Source: Penelope pileata
Lineage: Eukaryota; Chordata; Aves; Galliformes; Cracidae
Length of the DNA stretch: 64,000 nt
Direction: 5' to 3'
NCBI GenBank assembly: GCA_013396635.1
Contig: WBMW01004121.1
Coordinates: 249,967 to 313,966 of the forward strand
Position 1 is the stretch's first letter. The number at the start of each line of letters is the position of its first letter. Under the pieces are notes generated by a model that saw only the letters and a program-made list of their open reading frames with translations, searched no databases and was not told the DNA's origin. Below are positions 61,610 to 64,000 of this stretch, in pieces. The translations under genes were made by a program, and so were the position numbers.

Positions 61610-62600
61610 AGGTGGAGAGTTTTCTCACATTCCAAAGAGGAACTTTCCCCCACTGCTGCAGGGAATTTCTTTGCGTCACGGTGGCAATCTCCTCCAAAGC
61701 AGAGCGGTATTTCCTTCTATACCACAGGGCATTTTCCTCCAAATGTGGGGGAAATAGCTATCCTTCCATATGGGAATTTCTGTCAAAGGCAGGTGGGTGG
61801 TAGTTATCTGCTACCTCAAGTGGCAATCAATCCCACAGCCAGGAAGGAATCTCCATTTCTTGGGGGAACTTCCTTCAAAATGAGGTAGATTTTTTCTGGT
61901 GTTTGCAGTGGAAATTTCCTCAGATGTGTGGAAGGAATTTCCTGGCAATCCCCACTGGGAATTCCCTCCAAAGAATCACAGAATCATTAAGGTTGGAAAA
62001 GACCACTAATACCATCTAGCCCAACCATCAACCAGTCCCCACTGTGCCCACTGAACCACCTCCCTCAGTGCCACATCTCCACAGCTCTGGAACACCTCCA
62101 GGGACGGGCACTCCCCCACTCCCTGGGCAGCTGTGCCAGTGCCTGGCCACTTTTTGGAGAAGAAATTCTTCCCACTACCCAATGTGAACCTCCCCTGGCA
62201 TAGCATGAGCCCATCCCTTCTCATCCCATCGCTGTTACCGGGAGCAGAGCCCGACCCCCCCTCACCACCACCTCCTGTCAGGGGCTGGAGGGAGCCAGGA
62301 GCTCTCCCTGAGCCCCTCTGCCCCATCCCATTCCCTCAGTGCTCCCACTGAGCAGACTCAGACTCCTCGGTTCCACTGCCCTTCTTTGGACATGCAAAGA
62401 GAGAGGAAACACCCAGCAATAAATAGGAATTTTCTTAAAAGCAAGGGGGAGCTTTCTCCAAAGGGAGGAGCGTTTTCCCCACACTCCAAGTGAGAATTTC
62501 CTGGTATTCAAGTGGAAATTTCCTCCAAAGAGAAGGGGGAGGGAGGGCTCTCTTGGCCTTGCCATGGACATTTTCACCAAAGCAGGGAAGGGCTGGCAAT
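61610..62600. repeat. Degenerate tandem array with core GGAAATTTCCTCCAAAG, split by CR1
   Basis: Units of roughly 35-45 bp each carry a variant of GGAAATTTCCTCCAAAG. They occur from about 61610 to 61975, for example GGGAATTTCTTTGCGTCACG, GGGCATTTTCCTCCAAATG and GGAATTCCCTCCAAAGAATC, and again from about 62405 to 62600 (AGTGGAAATTTCCTCCAAAG). A CR1 copy interrupts the series, so the array is older than that insertion. Confidence 0.75.
61974..62270 (-). mobile_element. CR1 LINE 3'-end fragment inserted in a tandem array
   Basis: Minus-oriented CR1: AATCACAGAATCATTAAGG, TTGGAAAAGACCACTAATAC, CACTCCCCCACTCCCTGGGC, AGCCCATCCCTTCTCATCCC. The 3' tip joins directly to a repeat unit of the surrounding array. 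The inner (5') end is less certain. Confidence 0.88.
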
Positions 62601-63829
62601 GTGAAAGCTGCCCCTTTCCCAGTTAGGAGCAGATGGAGCATAAAATGAAACCAGCATGAAAAGGGTAAGCACTCTTCAACGTTATTTTTTTTTTTTTGTA
62701 TGTCGTTGTTATGAAGTGGTTGCTAGCACAAAGAAAATTCATTGGTAATGACTGCCAAAATCTGCTGTACACTAACAATGAAAACATGCAGTTTGATACA
62801 GCACGGTACAAAAGTACTTCCTAAAAATCACAAAATCATTTTTTATGCAAGAAATCCTATTCAGAGACAAGGACTGCATTTATTCCATAGTTCATTTTGT
62901 TACTGAAGAATGCAAGCTTCGACCTAAATCCCACAGTGAATATCTGAGCAGAAAACTCTGAACATTTCTCTGAGTCTTGGATGCAGGTCATGTAGACTCC
63001 ACTGATAACTGTAAACATGTCTTTGAGGTGTAGGGAGTATTCTTAAGAAATTATTAATCTGAATCAAAGTTGCAAGCAGTTTTTAAAGACACTGATACAT
63101 TAGTCACTGGGTAAGACAGAAACAGAGCCCTTGACTTCACGTTCACATGTTAATCTTTATAGGCAGTGACCTGCTTTTCAGTAACTAAAAATATTGACAA
63201 AAGCAACAGCAGGGTAACACAGGCAGCAGCAGTTTCAAGGGAAGCAGCAGAGGAAGAAGCACTGAAAGACGACTGAAAATGATGGCTAACAAACACAGCA
63301 CTTCAAGTGCTGAATGCAAACAACCAAGGAAAGGAAAGAAAATCAGTGTTCCTTTAGGAAACAATTTTCTATCTCTGGTTTAGCTAGATCAGTCCCCAAC
63401 AAAAAAAAAAATCTTAACAATACTGCATTGTGGTCCTTGAGTTTCAGGAATTTCATTTGGTCTGTGCCATACTTGGAACACAGCTTATTAACAGTGTCTG
63501 ACTAAGTAAGATTTCAGCAACTATGTAAAGACTGTTCATTGAACAAGCTCATTTCACTCCGTAAGAGTTAAAAATTTCCTCTCAAAATCAGAAAATGTTT
63601 GCAGACTTAGAAGGCTACAACAGGCTTCCTGACGAGCACGTCGTAGGACTTACAGCAAACTTCCCCATAAAGTATAAAACTACAATGCAAAAAGATCGAT
63701 TACTTCAGTTACTTACAGCACTTCTCCGTTGTTTGCTCACTGCCCTTACAACGCTGCAGCCACTGAGTTCGGTGCTGGCAGTGCCATCACCTGGGAGGGG
63801 AATTGCAGGCGTCCCCCTTCTCTGCATCC
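62601..63829. other. No confident gene; possible 3' UTR of a minus-strand gene
   Basis: AT-richer sequence with a T tract (62685-62698) and a minus-strand AATAAA at 62884-62879. If the coding end at 63830 is real, this stretch would be its 3' UTR. Otherwise I see nothing in it. Confidence 0.35.
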
Positions 63830-64000
63830 TCAGAGCTGGAGGCAGGTGGAGGGAGCTCCCTCCTCTCTCTGCCCTGGGCTCTCCTCTGCTCCTGGAGCAG
63901 TGCTGACGGCCAGCAGGTGCAGGTACAGCAGGTCGTCCTGGAGGCAGACGGGCAAGGGCAAGTCCCGGACAGAGCGGTCGGATCGCAGGCGCTGGCTCCC
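63830..64000 (-). CDS. C-terminal coding end of an unrecognised gene (runs off the window)
   Basis: On the minus strand the frame is open from the window edge to a TGA at 63830-63832 (56 residues seen). It reads SQRLRSDRSVRDLPLPVCLQ, then a leucine-rich piece DDLLYLHLLAVS and an acidic, proline-containing tail ending STCLQL. The first half looks protein-like, the tail low-complexity. I do not recognise it. Mammalian genes beyond MALL include SEPTIN10 and SOWAHC, but I cannot assign it to either. Confidence 0.4.
   Translation of the reverse strand, partial: GSQRLRSDRSVRDLPLPVCLQDDLLYLHLLAVSTAPGAEESPGQREEGAPSTCLQL

Noticed and set aside
61610..62600. Evenly recurring units reminiscent of a CRISPR array
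   Set aside because: This is a vertebrate nuclear locus. The units are degenerate with no constant repeat and unique spacers; it is a decayed minisatellite.

Overview
The window looks like nuclear DNA of a bird, most likely a galliform close to chicken. Five vertebrate genes can be read exon by exon. Introns are short (often 80-1500 bp), the dispersed repeats are almost all CR1 LINE fragments, and TPCN3, which many mammals have lost, is present. The gene order is BUB1 (-), TPCN3 (-), MTLN (+), NPHP1 (+), MALL (+). From memory, mammals keep MTLN-NPHP1-MALL on one strand near BUB1 (human 2q13), so this is a conserved block that still holds TPCN3. Names rest on remembered family sequences; no search was run.

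Layout. 1-4.85 kb: a degenerate minisatellite, then sequence with no recognisable gene. 5.17-5.58 kb: a weakly supported pair of unrecognised minus-strand exons. 6.0-24.9 kb: BUB1, 24 coding exons whose phases all close (3213 nt, 1070 aa). 24.9-25.3 kb: a compact BUB1 promoter (CHR-like site, two CCAAT boxes) and a CR1 fragment. 25.3-38.75 kb: TPCN3, 18 coding exons (745 codons plus stop), first coding exon missing. 38.6-39.6 kb: a GC-rich divergent promoter region broken by single-N gaps, holding the one-exon microprotein gene MTLN. 40.3-56.5 kb: NPHP1, 18 coding exons (635 codons plus stop), first coding exon missing. 58.4-60.7 kb: MALL, 4 exons, 150 aa. 61.6-62.6 kb: a degenerate tandem array split by a CR1 insertion. 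At the right edge, an unrecognised minus-strand terminal coding exon.

The genes do not form one pathway. BUB1 acts in the spindle checkpoint, TPCN3 is a two-pore cation channel, MTLN is a mitochondrial membrane microprotein, NPHP1 is a ciliary transition-zone adaptor, and MALL is a MARVEL-domain raft protein.

Most notable: (1) the MTLN microprotein, easily missed at 58 codons; (2) an AT-AC U12-type intron in TPCN3, needed to restore the conserved pore-region reading; (3) a GC-AG intron inside the BUB1 kinase domain; (4) a near-perfect 124-bp inverted repeat in an NPHP1 intron; (5) two assembly faults: a 224-bp duplication around an N that doubles BUB1 exon 3, and a 78-bp duplication suggesting that contigs in the TPCN3/MTLN/NPHP1 promoter are out of order.
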